A stretch of DNA of 64,000 nucleotides from Siphonodentalium dalli (GCA_032622095.1 CP136065.1:59947094-60011093); one strand, 5' to 3'; shown: positions 24,230-36,819, numbered from the stretch's first letter. Notes: a model not told the origin generated them from the sequence alone. Made by a program: numbers and translations.

Positions 24230-25680
24230 AAGCATTACTAAACCGTTTAGCACAGACCACAGTCCACTTCACTCATCCGATCATCACCAAACTTCATATT
24301 TATCTTGATATTGATCTATCAGATGAGAGCTATCAAATATTTTTTTAATTTCATAGGAAAAAATGGTCGCCAGCGGCCATATTGCATTTACGTTATATTT
24401 TATCGCGTCATGTCGATATCTAGTATTACTTAGAAATTTCACCTTTCCAGATTCATAATTGCTCCATTGACTGTAACAGATGAAATTATTCCCCTCTTCG
24501 GATAGAGTGTCACTGAAACTTTATTTTGTCAGACTGTCTGTATAATCACTGATTATATATGGCAATAATCTGTAATAAGATGTAGCACTATTTTATTTTA
24601 TATTTAAATGCAGTGCTGTTTTTATACATCAATTCTAATCCCCCTAGATCATCATGTGATCGATCATACATCGCGCGAGGACCTGGTTGAATTAAGGGGG
24701 GTTTTATGGATCACTTCTGTCCTCAAGCTAGATTATACTTATGACATTTAATGGCATGTTTCTAACGTGGAGGGTTAGATATGCTTGAGAAACCACCACT
24801 CTTTAATTCACACCAAGTTCTCAGCTGTCATGTTCGGATATTAGAACCCATAGCCATGATATATGGTTTATTTTGTGTATACTAGTAATATAGTTATTTT
24901 CAGTACCTTTATATACCAGTACTGTGTATAACAATGCATATAAATTAATCCATGTATACATGTATATTGATTCAACGGATTCAGTGGTTTTGTCAATCAG
25001 TCTATCAAATTTGCGGGGAAAACATGGCCACAAGCAGTACACCCTGCTAAATTTCGAATTTGAATCAATTGGCGCACCCTGCAGCCAGCTTTTATTGGAG
25101 AACTTTTTCTTATGTGGATATTTTGGGTCACCGCTAGATGTGAGCCATATTTTGTTCTCAAACTGTCCTTGTGAAGACATCACTGCCAGCGGTGATCTTC
25201 AATTTTACTATTTTTATGGCTAAATAATTTGGTTGATCCTACAGACGACACCCCTTGTCCGATCGTCATCAGATTCCACAATTATCTTCTGGATAACCAG
25301 GGTGAGAGTAATCTAATTTTCCCGAATTTCGTTAAAAAACATTACCACAGGCAGCAATTTGGTATCTTACTCTTTGATCCTCTTTTGCATGACTGAATTG
25401 TTTAGCAACTGTACAGACATATCCCTCATCTGGTTTTTATATACATGTATATCTCTTCATGCGGATAGCCAGTATTACGTAGGTATACTCCAACTTTCTG
25501 CATTCCTGTCATCATTTGAAATATAAATATTTACCTGATACATGCACCCTTCAAAATTTGTTTCGTCGTATCTATTTTAATGACCCGTATGGTAATATTG
25601 ATACAGATATATTTGTCAAACATTTCTTTGTACAATATACAGGTATTTAGTTTGTAACTAAATCTAGAAATATATAATAG
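24230..25680. other. Intron with fragments of a GGCCATATT-type repeat
   Basis: Segments near 24265-24385 and 25045-25185 resemble the repeat units at 34.1-34.4 and 48.7-50.6 kb (phrases like CACCAAACTTCATAT and GCCAGCGGCCATATT). No exon was found. Confidence 0.45.
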
Positions 25681-26560
25681 TAGCTCGTGGACCCCACTTC
25701 GTCCGGGATGTTCCCCTCTGATTTTCGGAGAAATGCGCGATTTAACCTTGAATTGACTATTTTAAAGGTGAAGGTCATGTCGGGGTCACGATTTGACCCG
25801 TCCAAAACACTCCCCGGACAAAAATCACGACAAAAGTACCCGTCGAAATCCGCCCGGCTTTATACCCGATTTGACCTTGAATTGACAATTTTGAATGTCA
25901 AGATCAGGTCATGGTCATGATTTGACCCACCCGAAACACTCCTGGGACAAAAGTAACAGTAGGTATCAAATGTCGTTGAAATACTTCCGTTTTACCAGAT
26001 TTGACCTTGAATTGATCTTTTTGAATGTCAAAGTCAGGTCGGGATCAAGATTTGACCCGTCCAAAATACTCCCTGGAAATAATTACCCCTAGGTATCAAA
26101 TTTCGTCAAATCTGTCCGGCAGTTTTCCCGGCCATAGCTAACAGACAAACAGACAGACAAATGTCCAAAATATATATTAAACTAGCTGATGTACTCGACT
26201 TCGTTCGGGCTAGTTAGGGATTTTTTTTGTGATCGCCTCCATCTGGACAGTACCCAGTATATACAGCGTCTGGCCAAACTATTGTTCAATTGTTCCAGAA
26301 ACATGCCTATATCAGCACGTTCGAGAACATGGTCCCACGTGAAATTGGACCCGTCCATATTGCTCCCGGGATCGAAGTAGTCCTACACACAAATTTTTAG
26401 TCGGATCGGTCAAGGTCCAGAAACATGCCTATGAGCGAGGTCAAGTTGACACGTTAAATACCAAATTCGAGCAGTGTTAGAGTCTATAACACATACACAC
26501 ATGCATTCACGCATACACACATACATACATACATACAGGCAGGTGTTTCAAAATGTATAA
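25680..26560. repeat. Dispersed tandem-module repeat (GACTTCGTCCGGG type)
   Basis: After a CCCCACTTCGTCCGGG head come three modules of about 127 bp (25740, 25867, 25996), each with ATTTGACCTTGAATTGA, CAAGGTCA-type phrases and GATTTGACCCGTCCAAAA. A tail of ACAGACAAACAGACAGACAA and AAATATATATTAAACTAGC follows, then a second head at 26190. Related copies lie at 39398-40110 and 43120-44300. Confidence 0.8.
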
Positions 26561-27770
26561 TCGATAGCTACAACAATTCTATGGTAGATAGTTCACGGCC
26601 GACCTGATGCATGCATCTTAGTTTTCTTGTAAACAAATGGTATTGCTTTAATATTTAGTTTCGCGCTACAGTAAAACCTAAGTCGGCCCAACATAGCCCA
26701 ATATAGTTACATTGGGATTTGTGGTTTAACCGCGAAAAGTCAGTTTGTTTTCATGTTGAAATGAAGGTGCTGTGGTTTCAACAAACTCTAATATAAACAT
26801 TTAAATAATGGAACTAAAGTTCTATTATGGTTTACAAAAGTATTCTACAAGTACAAGGAGACATCCAGACTCAAAACTCATCGTTTAGGTATGTTCAATG
26901 TTGTACTTTTATGTTCGTTTCAATGTTATATATTTTAACACATTTTTCCTATTGTCGTCAATATAGATCCACTTGTGATTCTCCATAATTGGAATAGGTC
27001 ATTTTTATAATTATGGATAGTTCACTTTGTAATATTGTAAACTATAATCAATCCACATTTAATTGCATATTTATAGTTATTACATATTCATCTATACTTT
27101 GTGTTTGTGAAACTTCAAGTAGTAGTTTGTAGAAAGTCTCTGACAGGAGCATTAATATATCCCTTATGTGTGTATATAACTAGTAGTATGATTGTGTAAG
27201 GGTGTATTATGTCTGTATGTTGGGAGGTATACATCTTCCCTTAATCTTGTAAATTAGGACTTGTTTATTTATGTTGTAGAGTCTACGCGTATAGCTACAC
27301 ATGAATATGAACTTGTACGAGTTGCCTGTCAGAGCTATCGATAGTTGGCAGATTGCTGATTGATTGTTATTGGAGTGAGATACTGAATGTGATGAGAAGT
27401 TTATTGATGAAAATATAGAGATCTAAAGTAATTTATTGAACTTTAATTGCCCCAGCACCTATTGTTAACTTAGAGAGCACCAGCCCAAGAATGATGACTA
27501 AGCTACGAGTTGGTTGATACAGAAAGGCGTAGACATTATTGTGACATTGTGTAGTTATTTAAACCTTGAGAAATTCATATGATTCCATGGATTTATCTCG
27601 TGAAATAAACTGAGTTAGCCGGACATCCGTGGAGTTATAATACATCAAATAAAAACAAGAAATGGAAATACGAAACTTGCACTATTTGTCAGAATGAGAT
27701 TATTGACCAAACAATCATTATAAGAGCATAGTTCAAATATTTTGTTGCAGACTCATGGTAGTGTGTCACC
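26560..27770. other. Intron sequence, nothing identified
   Basis: AT-rich DNA with no recognised exon or repeat on either strand. Confidence 0.4.
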
Positions 27771-27777
27771 CACCCTC

Positions 27778-29037
27778 ACTGAATCCAGAATACAAGTTAA
27801 CAGAGGGGTGAATCCTGCATACCAGTTAACAGAGAGGGGTGAACCCTGCATATCAGTTAACAGAGATGGGTGAATACTGAATACCAGTTACGATAGAGTG
27901 AATACTGAATACCAGTTAACAGATAGGCTGAATACTGAATACCAGTTAACAGAGAGGGTGAATACTAAATACCAGTTAACAGATAGGGTGAATACTGAAT
28001 ACCAGTTAACAGAGAGGGTGAATATTGAATACCAGTTAACAGAGAGAGTGAATACTGAGTGCCAGTTAACAGATAGGGTGAATACTGAATACCAGTTAAC
28101 AGAGGGGGTGAATACTGAATGTCAGTTAACAGAGAGGGTGAATACTGAATACCAGTTAACAGAGAGAGTGAATACTGAATACCAGTTAACAGATAGGGTG
28201 AATACTGAATACCAGTTAACAGAGAGGGTGAATACTGAATACCAGTTAACATATAGGGTGAATACTGAATACCAGTTAACAGAGAGGGTGAACCCTGCAT
28301 ACCAGTTAACAGAGAGGGTGAATACTGAATACCAGTTAACAGATAGGGTGAATACTGTATACCAGTTAACATATAGGGTGAAGAGGGTGAATGCTGAATA
28401 CCAGTTAACAGAGAGGGTGAATACTGAATACCAGTTAACAGAAAGGATGAATACTGAATACCAGTTAACATAGAGGGTGAATACTGAATATCAGTTAACA
28501 TATAGGGTGAATACTGAATACCAGTTAACATAGGGGTGAATACTGAATACCAGTTAACAAAGAGGGTGAATACTGAATACCAGTTAACATAGCGGGTGAA
28601 TACTGAATACCAGTTAACATATAGGGTGAATACTGAATACCAGTTAACAGAAGGGGTGAATACTGAATGTCAGTTAAAAGAGGGGTGAACACTTAATACC
28701 AGTTAACAGAGAGGGTGAATAATGAATACCAATTAACACAGGGGGTGAATACTGAATACCAGTTAAAAGAGAGGGTGAATACTGAAGACCTGTTAGCAGA
28801 GGGGGTGAATACTGAATACCAGTTAACAGAGTGGGTGAATACTGAATGTCAGTTAACAGAGAGGGTGAATACTGAAGACCAATTAACAGAGAGGGTGGAT
28901 ACTGAATGTCAGTTAACAGAGAGGGTGAATACTTAATACCAGTTAATATAGGGGGTGAATACTGAATACCAGTTAACAGAGAGGGTGAATACTGAATACC
29001 AGTTAACAGAGATGGTGAATACTGAATACCAGTTAAG
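27778..29037. repeat. 30-bp minisatellite, about 42 copies
   Basis: Unit GGGTGAATACTGAATACCAG plus TTAACAGAGA, with point changes and occasional 1-3 bp indels. As the unit is a multiple of three, long frames stay open on both strands: a ten-residue repeat NTEYQLTERV on the plus strand (191 codons at 27898-28473) and LLTGIQYSPS on the minus. There is no start context or splice evidence for expression. It lies in the E11-E12 intron. Confidence 0.95.
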
Positions 29038-29313
29038 AAATTATGTAACGAAGTACATATATTTCACACTTCGATACCATCTATTTTCATTACATTTCTC
29101 AGTGCTCTTTATGATAATAATTGTCAACGACAGTGATGGCCGGATGCGACGCGATTGATCTGTGAATGCCTGTCACATGCAAACTAGCACCCGATTAAAA
29201 GAACTGGACCCGAATAATGATATCGGCAACAGGACAATTTTAGCCAAATTCCTCAATGTTTCGCCACCAAAGTCGGTACCAGTCTATATAATTGAAACCC
29301 GAATACCACTTAA

Positions 29314-30283
29314 AGGCCCACTTAATTTTCGAGTCACCGATTGTTTTTAATAGTGCCATGATATACGATAATAATAACAATATATGCCATAACATATGGT
29401 TAAAATACTATAATTCATCACCATTTGAAACGTCTCTGTCTCAGAAGATGCCCATAGGGAAATAGAAACAGCTGAAATCATAGAAAGACTCCCCCGTTAT
29501 GGCTCCCAGAATGCAACAAAATTCAAACTTAAAATGTATTTTAAAGGTACTCAATCCGTAAAGAGGGTCCCCATCTCAACAGATTCCAACAACAACAATC
29601 CGATCAGAGGGTCCTATATTACTATTTCTTTGGCTTTGGGGGTAAAAAATATTTGATTCGAGTCGAGGAACCCATCAAACAAAGCTCAGAGTTATTATAT
29701 ATTGATTTTTGAAATTTGTTAATTGCTCGAGATGAGTACTAATAACTGCCGTCAATTTGGTAACCTGCTCGAGATTTTACGCCAAAACTCTATTCAAACA
29801 GACAAGGATGGATAACTCTATAATCAAGTGGTAATAATAACGAAATTTTGACTGTCTTCTGGGCAGAAAGAATTCCCGATAATGAAAAATAATAGATTTC
29901 TAAAATCGATATCTAACAAATCTGAGCTTTGATGGGTGACTTCCTCGACTCGAATCAAATATTTTTGACCCCCGAAGCCATTGAAATAGTAATTGAGAGG
30001 AGTTTTATCGGATTGAGTACCTTTAAATGGAATGGAAATAACTCTATATCTTAAATATAGAGTTATCCCCCTCCATTGGAAAATAATGCCTTTTGCACTA
30101 CAATCCAGATGACACTTAAGCACAAAAACACGTCGGTAACTCAACAAAAACAACATGTTCACAGTTTATTACACCGGATAAGTTCATGATAATACCATGT
30201 TTTGGAGCTTCCTCTTTTAAATGGAATATAATATGGCATATATTTTATATATTGATCTGGTGGTTCGAAAATTAAGTGGGTCT
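29314..30283. mobile_element. Family B TTAA element carrying a nested family A element
   Basis: Outer termini AGGCCCACTTAATTTTCGAG and TTAAGTGGGTCT, bounded by TTAA at 29310-29313 and 30284-30287. Removing the family A insertion (29545-30022) leaves about 490 bp, matching the lengths of the other family B copies. Confidence 0.9.
29545..30022. mobile_element. Family A TTAA element nested in family B
   Basis: 478 bp between TTAA at 29541-29544 and 30023-30026, termini AGGTACTCAATCCGTAAAGA and CGGATTGAGTACCT. The TTAA on each side is the expected target duplication inside the family B copy. Confidence 0.92.
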
Positions 30284-30404
30284 TTAAGATGGGGCGAACA
30301 GCGGGGTATATGAATCCCGCGTATCTCCCGAAAAGAGCAAGAATCCCGAGTATCAAAGGGAGGGGAGGGTAACACCCTCAATAATGTATACCAAATAATC
30401 ATAC

Positions 30405-30483
30405 CTTGTGTCAACGTGTATCTAATTCTGTTTGGAGACCCATGGTCACCATCCATGGCGCTTATCTGGATGACTTGACTGCC
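30405..30483 (-). CDS. Cadherin exon E11: MDGDHG.PN core
   Basis: Seventy-nine bases, phase 0 in and phase 1 out, acceptor TTTTCACAG, donor GTATGA. It encodes GSQVIQISAMDGDHG then SPNRIRYTLTQ plus the first base of a Gly codon completed by E12. The Asp-Gly-Asp calcium motif and the PN.I.Y.L strand are intact. Confidence 0.93.
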
Positions 30484-30489
30484 CTGTGA

Positions 30490-31086
30490 AAACGAAATTA
30501 TGTGACGCGCATGGGTCAAGAGCATAGTTATATATCGAAGCGGGAATATCTTAAAGACATATTATGGACTAATTCGGGTGCGATAAACTGATAAGTTAGT
30601 ACTCATGCGCTATGCCAACTGTGGGAATGTAGCATTCTACTAACATTACGGAAAATCTCAAAGAAATCGGACATACCACTCCATAGATATCATCGTCTAA
30701 ACTACGCTTAATTGTAAATATTTACATCTCCATTCGGGACGCGACAATCGGCGATAAATTAACGCAAATTATTTCGCCATCAAGGGTCATTCCATTTAAT
30801 TAATATATAATAATGACGGTGTGTATACTGTAAATTAGGATTGATATTCGTAAAAATAACTACTTTGAGAAAGATTATTCTCCATTTCTATTTGATCACC
30901 CAGCCGGAGTGTTTCACATCACTTTAAGCAACCACAGCGATTGTGCGTGTCAGAAAACACGAGTTCTAAATGAAAATGTCAACGACATTGTAGCTCAACT
31001 TGGAAATGAGATAATGCCATATATTATACATTACAGTCAATTGAGCGATAATGAATGCAGAATGCTGAAATGTTTAAAAGTAATAC
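30490..31086. other. Intron sequence, nothing identified
   Basis: I see no exon or recognisable repeat here. Confidence 0.4.
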
Positions 31087-31924
31087 CAGGGGTCAATACT
31101 ATGAACAATTTTATACCTGTAAATACAAATTGTATTTATTAATTTGTAATTACAAATTTGTGTTAACTATCACAGTGGTTTCATAGTACAGGGAAAATTT
31201 CGCCGTATTATTGTAATACCTTAGACTGGGCGAGAGGTGAAACCCCTAAAAGGCAGCTGTAAAACTTAGAAAAAACTAACTCCCCACTATGCTCCCATGC
31301 ACATGTTATCAGTGTTATCTGAATACCAGTTCAAATTAGACGGACATGTATATAGAGCTAAAATAACTGACAACAATTTATATGGGGAAGTTACAATGCG
31401 TGCTATCATATTGTGATTAGTGAGAACGCCGGTACTATGAAACGATGAGCTAACAAAATCTCGCAAATTTCACAAAGATCTACTGTTGATTATTGTAGAT
31501 TGCTTACGGACAAACGTTTGCCTGTGAGTGATTAACAATATATTGAATCACGGCGGGCCAAAGTTACAAAAGAAATAACCAATCATAAGTTGAGAGGTGA
31601 ACGCTTATCAGAGCTATCCAATCGGTTCACGGATTGCCAAGTTGATGACCACTTGTCTGCGCAAGTTAACAATTAAACGGTTTGTTTGTAGTGTGTGTAT
31701 GTAAGTACAAGTCAGTGTAATACCGAGTACTACAAACATTTTGGTATCATTGTTTTTACAAATTACAAATGTACAACCATTCAGTTTGTGAAAATAAAAT
31801 ATTATTTTGATGGTATAGCATTATATATATTGTGACCATCCTATTATTTCAAACTGATCCGCTACTCTTGTCATAACACATCGAGACAGTAACGTGGCTC
31901 CATTTTATCGGGAGGGGTGTATCG

Positions 31925-32262
31925 AAGCAGGGACGTGCTAATGGTCTCGGTTATAGGAGTGGTGCGGTAGAGTGCTAGTCGGTAGAATGACAGGTGCACT
32001 ACACCGTTACATGCCGTCCAGCGCTGACTAAGCTGGTTCTAACCCCGTCATATGGAGGGTGACCGGAATCGTGTATCTGGGCAAGTTTGTCAGTTGCTTT
32101 CCGGGGGTCGGTGGTTTCTACACGCAGTGGGACGATTTCTCGGTTAAATCGAGCCTCTGCGTGGTCTTTCCTCCACCCGTAAAATTGACAACGTCGTGTG
32201 TGGCATAGCGGCTAGAACGTCGATAAACCCTAATAAACCAAACCAAACCAATAGGAGTGTCA
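31925..32262 (+). mobile_element. Candidate tRNA-derived SINE
   Basis: A GC-richer block with GGTTCTAACCCC at 32035-32046, which fits the polymerase III B-box, a GTAGAATGACAGG stretch about 50 bp earlier in A-box position, and a tail AACCCTAATAAACCAAACCAAACC. It is inferred from layout only. Confidence 0.4.
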
Positions 32263-32462
32263 TTTTATAATTTCAAACTGCTCCGATATCTTATAATATA
32301 TCTAGATAGGGACGTGGCTATATGGGCTCAGTTTGGCGACGGGGTGTCCATCCTATAATTTCCATATGCACCCTTTGAACAAAAAAATGCCTATAAATTC
32401 CACATAACGATGGAATCGTATATCAAGAGGAAAGTATTTTAATTTTTCTACGCTGATAACAA

Positions 32463-32735
32463 AACTTAGTCAATATGACTAACATATGTTAGTCAAACGT
32501 TTTTCCTCAGAATGACTGACTTAGTTCAGCCAACATGACTGAGGCATAACATTAATCAAAATTACTAGGGTGATGTTAGTCATAACGACTAAGAAATGGG
32601 GACTTTTCTTAGTCAATTGGAAGGCGTAAATTAAAGTTGCTGAATTATGTGCAAATAATTCCAATAATTGACCAAAGTTACTCAAAACGTTTGTGACTAA
32701 CACTAAGTTAGTCATATTTAGTCAATATGTCCAAT
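32463..32735. repeat. Dyad array, TTAGTCA/TGACTAA units
   Basis: Units such as TTAGTCAATATGACTAAC, TGTTAGTCATAACGACTAAG and AAGTTAGTCATATTTAGTCA recur over 270 bp. It is the same unit as the array at 14721-15046. Confidence 0.75.
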
Positions 32736-34079
32736 CCAAGAGGCGGGGGTGCACAACTTACTGTTACAGCTTGAAAATCAGAAGCCAACCGGGGTAAACA
32801 ATTTTATAATTGTTTATAATTGAGGGGTGGGGATACAGTTGGATATCGACGTTTCGAAAAAAAAGAGCATCTTACCACGTCACTGCGTTTATGCTCTAGT
32901 CATTTATGAAAACTGTGCTTGCATCTTCGTATTCGTGTCCTTTACCGTGACCAAATGCATTCGCGTCGACGATTGAAACTCAAAGGATAATCCGCAATGC
33001 ATTCTTGAGCGAAAAATCATACTCACATTGGGAACACGCGTCATTTTTATCCATTCTTGGATATATCATTGATTATGGTAAGTACATGTTACATGCTAAT
33101 GTTGGCTATAATCCGCAAGTATCACTCACTATTTGTATTAATCACTAACTTTTGTCAGAGATGTTGTGACTCATACGATTTGGCGGCTACTCGCCCCATC
33201 CTATTCTGAACAGCTGTAATGTGCCAGGCATCGTGTTCCCAAGACCACTATCGCCATGCCCCTGTTTATGAGATTTCCATTGATAACACATTTTCATAAG
33301 GGGGCTACATCCCTGCGAATCAGATGGTTATATGCTCTGGTTTAAGGATGTGAAAATCGACAATTTATGTTTGACACCCTATATAGACATTCTAGACAAG
33401 TTCTTAACGTTGTAACTTTCAATAAATTGGGTAATTTCAGTAGTTACAAGGAACACATACTGCTACATCACATCCAAGCTGACACCCCATAAGGTTTGAC
33501 AATTTCTAAATATAGGCCATTTCAATCCAAACTTTTGACCAAAGGAGGTAAATATGCAAATGTTGGTCTAAAACAAAACATACCCCCTAATAAATTGTTG
33601 GAAAAAACAAAATAACAGAACAAGTTCAACCTATTGTTGTTGTAAAATTTCCAATTCATGTTGTTTCAGGTATCAAATTTCCAGCTGTTGAACGTGTTGA
33701 TAAAATGTTTGGAGCGAGAAACATAACCCAACCCCCTTGTCGCGACGTCCCTGTGGGTTGTACTTGAAATTTCCAGCTGACAAAATATTTTCCCGAGGGG
33801 GTGAATCGACCCCTTGTCGCCACGTCCCTGCGTATCATAGATATATATATATATACCGTGTTAAGGGTGCGAAAACTGAAAAATTATGTTTCATAGTACT
33901 CGAACATTCTTTGTGATTGGAGATATTTGTAAATACAAAGAACACGTACTATTTGTGATTTATGTTTGTAATCGTAGGTTCATAGTATTGGCGGAATGAT
34001 AATTGTTATTTCTTACAAACAATTGTAGATTCTTACAAAGAAAAAGTTTCATAGTATTGACCCCAGAACTGATGTCAAC

Positions 34080-34445
34080 CCGATGAGCCATATTATATGA
34101 AGTTTGGGATCAATTGAATGAAAACTGTTAGCTGACGGGCGTGATGAAGTGTTTAGTCATGCAAAGAGTAAAATCAAAACTGGCTGTCGGTTGCCATGTT
34201 TTTGATAAAAAATCGTTCAAATTCGATAGGTCCCATCATTCTAGAGTTGATCACAAACATGACGCTAAATTTACAAGTAATTTATCAGATAGATACAAAC
34301 TGCAGGTTGTGCCGATGCATTGAAATGTGAAATATAATATGGCTGCTGGCGGCCATGTTTTTAACGAAATTCTGAAACATTTGATGGTTCCCATTTAGTG
34401 GTCATCCAAAACGAGCCATATGAAGTTTGGTGATCGGATTGTCAC
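34080..34445. repeat. Two units of the GGCTGCTGGCGGCCATG repeat
   Basis: Two units of about 175-200 bp with TATGAAGTTTGG.GATC, GTAAAATC.AAA.TGGC, GCCATGTTTTT and CATTTGATGGTTCCCAT phrases. It is the same family as 48660-50650. Confidence 0.65.
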
Positions 34446-34449
34446 TCGC

Positions 34450-35430
34450 CAACACGTAAGTATACGTACCCGGCTATTCGAACTTCGAAAAAAATCCACA
34501 ACAGAGTGAGGTCATATTTACGGGTTAAAACTCTCATGTACTGCCAGCAAAACGAATAATAACGACCCAAACCCCAGACAGAGTTATCTCCCATCGCTCC
34601 ATTGAGACACCATGCACTGCCACAAAGATTTCTGACATGATCTTAGTTCTTTTGTTTTAGGATTAAAATTGTCTGTCTGGCTTAGTTCATATTGTTCTTA
34701 TCAATACCGAAATAATTACCATTATTTCAAACTTTTGTTGGTGAAAATAAGATGATAGGTGACTAAATATATAGTTCCGAACTTCTGACGATACGTAAAA
34801 AATAGATGTATCGGTCCGCAAAGTACCATCCTTGTGGCATTGATCTACCGCAGTGATAGCACGGAGTTTGATAATGACAAGCAAATGTGATGTTAGGATG
34901 GTCTGGACTGTTCTGCATGTATATGCTTTATTCTCTTTGATCCCATGTACATAATGGATATTGAGAAATTAGTTAGTTTGAATCTTTGGGTACAGATCGA
35001 TAACGCCGCTTTAGAGGTTCACACTTCGTAAATGTGGATCCAAATACACCAAATATGGAAACATAACGCCGCGTGCTTCATGTTTTGACATTTAATTGAT
35101 CCTGTGACCTCACGATGTGGTAGTTAATTTATTGAACTGATCAGAATGGAAACTTATGAAATTTATTGATGATTGTCTTAGAATTAATTTATTAGGGATC
35201 CAATTGGCGTCAGGGATCCAATTGGCGTCAACTTTTCCGGCTCTAAATCGACATTAATTAACCTGTTATTCTTCCAGATGAAGTGCAAATGGTCGGAGAA
35301 GGCTTACAGTTGGAATATTAATTCACTAGGTTCTAAAAGTTTGATTTGCCTGTTTGAAAATTCTAACCTACATTAGTGGGGGTGCAAATTAAAATGCACA
35401 ACTTAAGGATTTGATCTGGTTCAATGGGTG
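34450..35430. other. Intron sequence, nothing identified
   Basis: A short direct repeat (AGGGATCCAATTGGCGTC twice near 35195-35230) is the only structure noted. Confidence 0.45.
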
Positions 35431-35433
35431 CAA

Positions 35434-35895
35434 TTGTAAAACCCTGTGCCAATGCATTCTCTTATATACCACAGGTCGCCTCGCATATATATATATATAA
35501 GAGAATGCATTGGCCTAACAAATTTTATATTATTTTTTTATAATTGTTAAAGAATGTAAGAAAAAATGAAAAAAAAAAAAATTGTTAAAGAATGAAAGAA
35601 CAAATTATAAAAAATGATCAAAATTGCTAAAGAATGTAAGAAAAGATGAAAAAATAATAAAAAATTGTCAAAGAATGTAAGAACTATGATAAAAAATTGC
35701 TAAAGAATGTAAGAAAAAATGATCAAAACTGTTAAAGAATGTAAGAAATATTTATAAAAAACGGTAAAAAATCGTTAAGCCAGTGCATTCTCTTATATAT
35801 GCGAGGCGACCTATGGTCGACTCGCATACATGTATATGAGAATGCATTGGCACAGGGTGTTTAATGTTGCGCCAGCGCAGCTCCCGTCATGAATT
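35434..35895. mobile_element. Family C compound element: two hairpins enclosing a tandem array
   Basis: Left hairpin 35450-35513 and right hairpin 35774-35853 are built from AATGCATTCTCTTATAT and its complement. Between them, 35520-35773 carries about seven units of about 38-45 bp (ATTGTTAAAGAATGTAAGAA). The right end GCGCAGCTCCCGTCATGA matches the ends of the copy at 61889-62132. It lies about 90 bp beyond the E10 donor. Confidence 0.75.
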
Positions 35896-35986
35896 GTGAA
35901 ACTGAGCACTTAATTCCTTCAACGTAACGTCCCTGCTTTGAACGATGCGTCCATAGCACTCCACGCAGTCGGACAGATATACGTAC

Positions 35987-36106
35987 GGTTGGTTGATTCT
36001 CTGATATAACTGCTATGTACGGCGAGTTGATGAAGTATGGTGCGACATCCTGCACGTCGGAGACATGGATGTCCAATTCCGTCTCACTGAATAATCCAAT
36101 TTGGTC
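35987..36106 (-). CDS. Cadherin exon E10: DVQDVAP linker
   Basis: A 120-bp exon, phase 0-0, with acceptor ATTTTAG and a textbook GTACGT donor. Forty codons cover DQIGLFSETELDIHV, the linker SDVQDVAPYFINSPY and the first strand IAVISENQPT of the next repeat. The DVQD.-P-FIN-PY pattern is close to what I remember of the second linker of cadherin-23. With E8 and E9 it completes one whole extracellular repeat. Confidence 0.95.
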
Positions 36107-36157
36107 CTAAAATATATGAGATGTGGTCAGTTCCAATTAGAGCATAACATATTTTAT

Positions 36158-36680
36158 TACATGGTCCTACCCTTATTCCATTCAATAAGCCCATTCTATA
36201 AATTGTGATATGAAACGTTCGTTTCAAAACAGGAAATAGTGCCAGGTGACCTTGACTTCCGGTTTCTCTCTGTTTACATTCCGTACGCTACGTCTCAAAA
36301 TAACATGGCTTCCGATATTTTTCCAACAAACTTTAATGAATGACAAATTTGTAAAGATATATCATTAAATATACGCCATTATATACGCCAAAGAGTCTTT
36401 GTTTATCTGGGACTATTTCTTTACGAGGGCAAACAACGCATAGTTATGTGAGACGTCATCGCAGACCTTATATATAGAGTCCGATTTTAGTTTCACGTCC
36501 CATTTTTTTTATTTAAGTACGTTTTATCGAGGTTTTGGAACATGTAACAAATAAAATTTACAACTCATCCCCAGTTTATAGCGGAATTTACAAAACTCGT
36601 CCAGTAAATTAGGCCTAATTACTGGACTCGTTTTGTAAATTCCATTATAAACTGGGGACGAGGTATATTCTCTGTGCATA
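36158..36680. repeat. Dispersed repeat (family E) with internal hairpin
   Basis: Shares long phrases with 53222-53650 (CCTACCCTTATTCCATTCAA, AACAGGAAATAGTGCCAGGT, GTTTACATTCC). Its right part, 36562-36663, is a hairpin pairing CCCCAGTTTATAGCGGAATT with AATTCCATTATAAACTGGGG. Confidence 0.85.
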
Positions 36681-36819
36681 ACATACAAATTATATTGTGT
36701 TGTCTGCTTACTTGTCGGTTTTCATTAGTTTTATGTTTCATATGTACTAGAATAGTATGATTGCACAAATTTGACCACATATTCCGCGGACTTGATGTCT
36801 GCATGCAAATATTTCATAT

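Larger units (their letters stand above)
31087..34066. mobile_element. Possible large TIR element (CAGGGGTCAATACTATGAA)
   Basis: The left end CAGGGGTCAATACTATGAA at 31087 is matched in inverse by TTCATAGTATTGACCCCAG ending at 34066. Subterminal dyads TTGTAATTACAAA, TTTCATAGTAC and TTACAAACAATTGTA occur near both ends. The CAGGGGTC start resembles hAT termini, but the flanking 8 bp (AGTAATAC versus AACTGATG) do not match, and no transposase frame is present. It may be two unrelated copies of a smaller repeat. Confidence 0.35.

Noticed and set aside
27898-28473. 191-codon repeat ORF as a gene
   Set aside because: It stays open only because the unit is 30 bp. The opposite strand is equally open and there is no promoter or splice support.
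27778-29037. 30-bp repeat array resembling a CRISPR array
   Set aside because: The units are directly contiguous with no unique spacers, and the locus is intronic animal DNA.
32035-32046. B-box-like GGTTCTAACCCC as part of a tRNA gene
   Set aside because: No cloverleaf can be drawn around it. At best it is a SINE promoter remnant.
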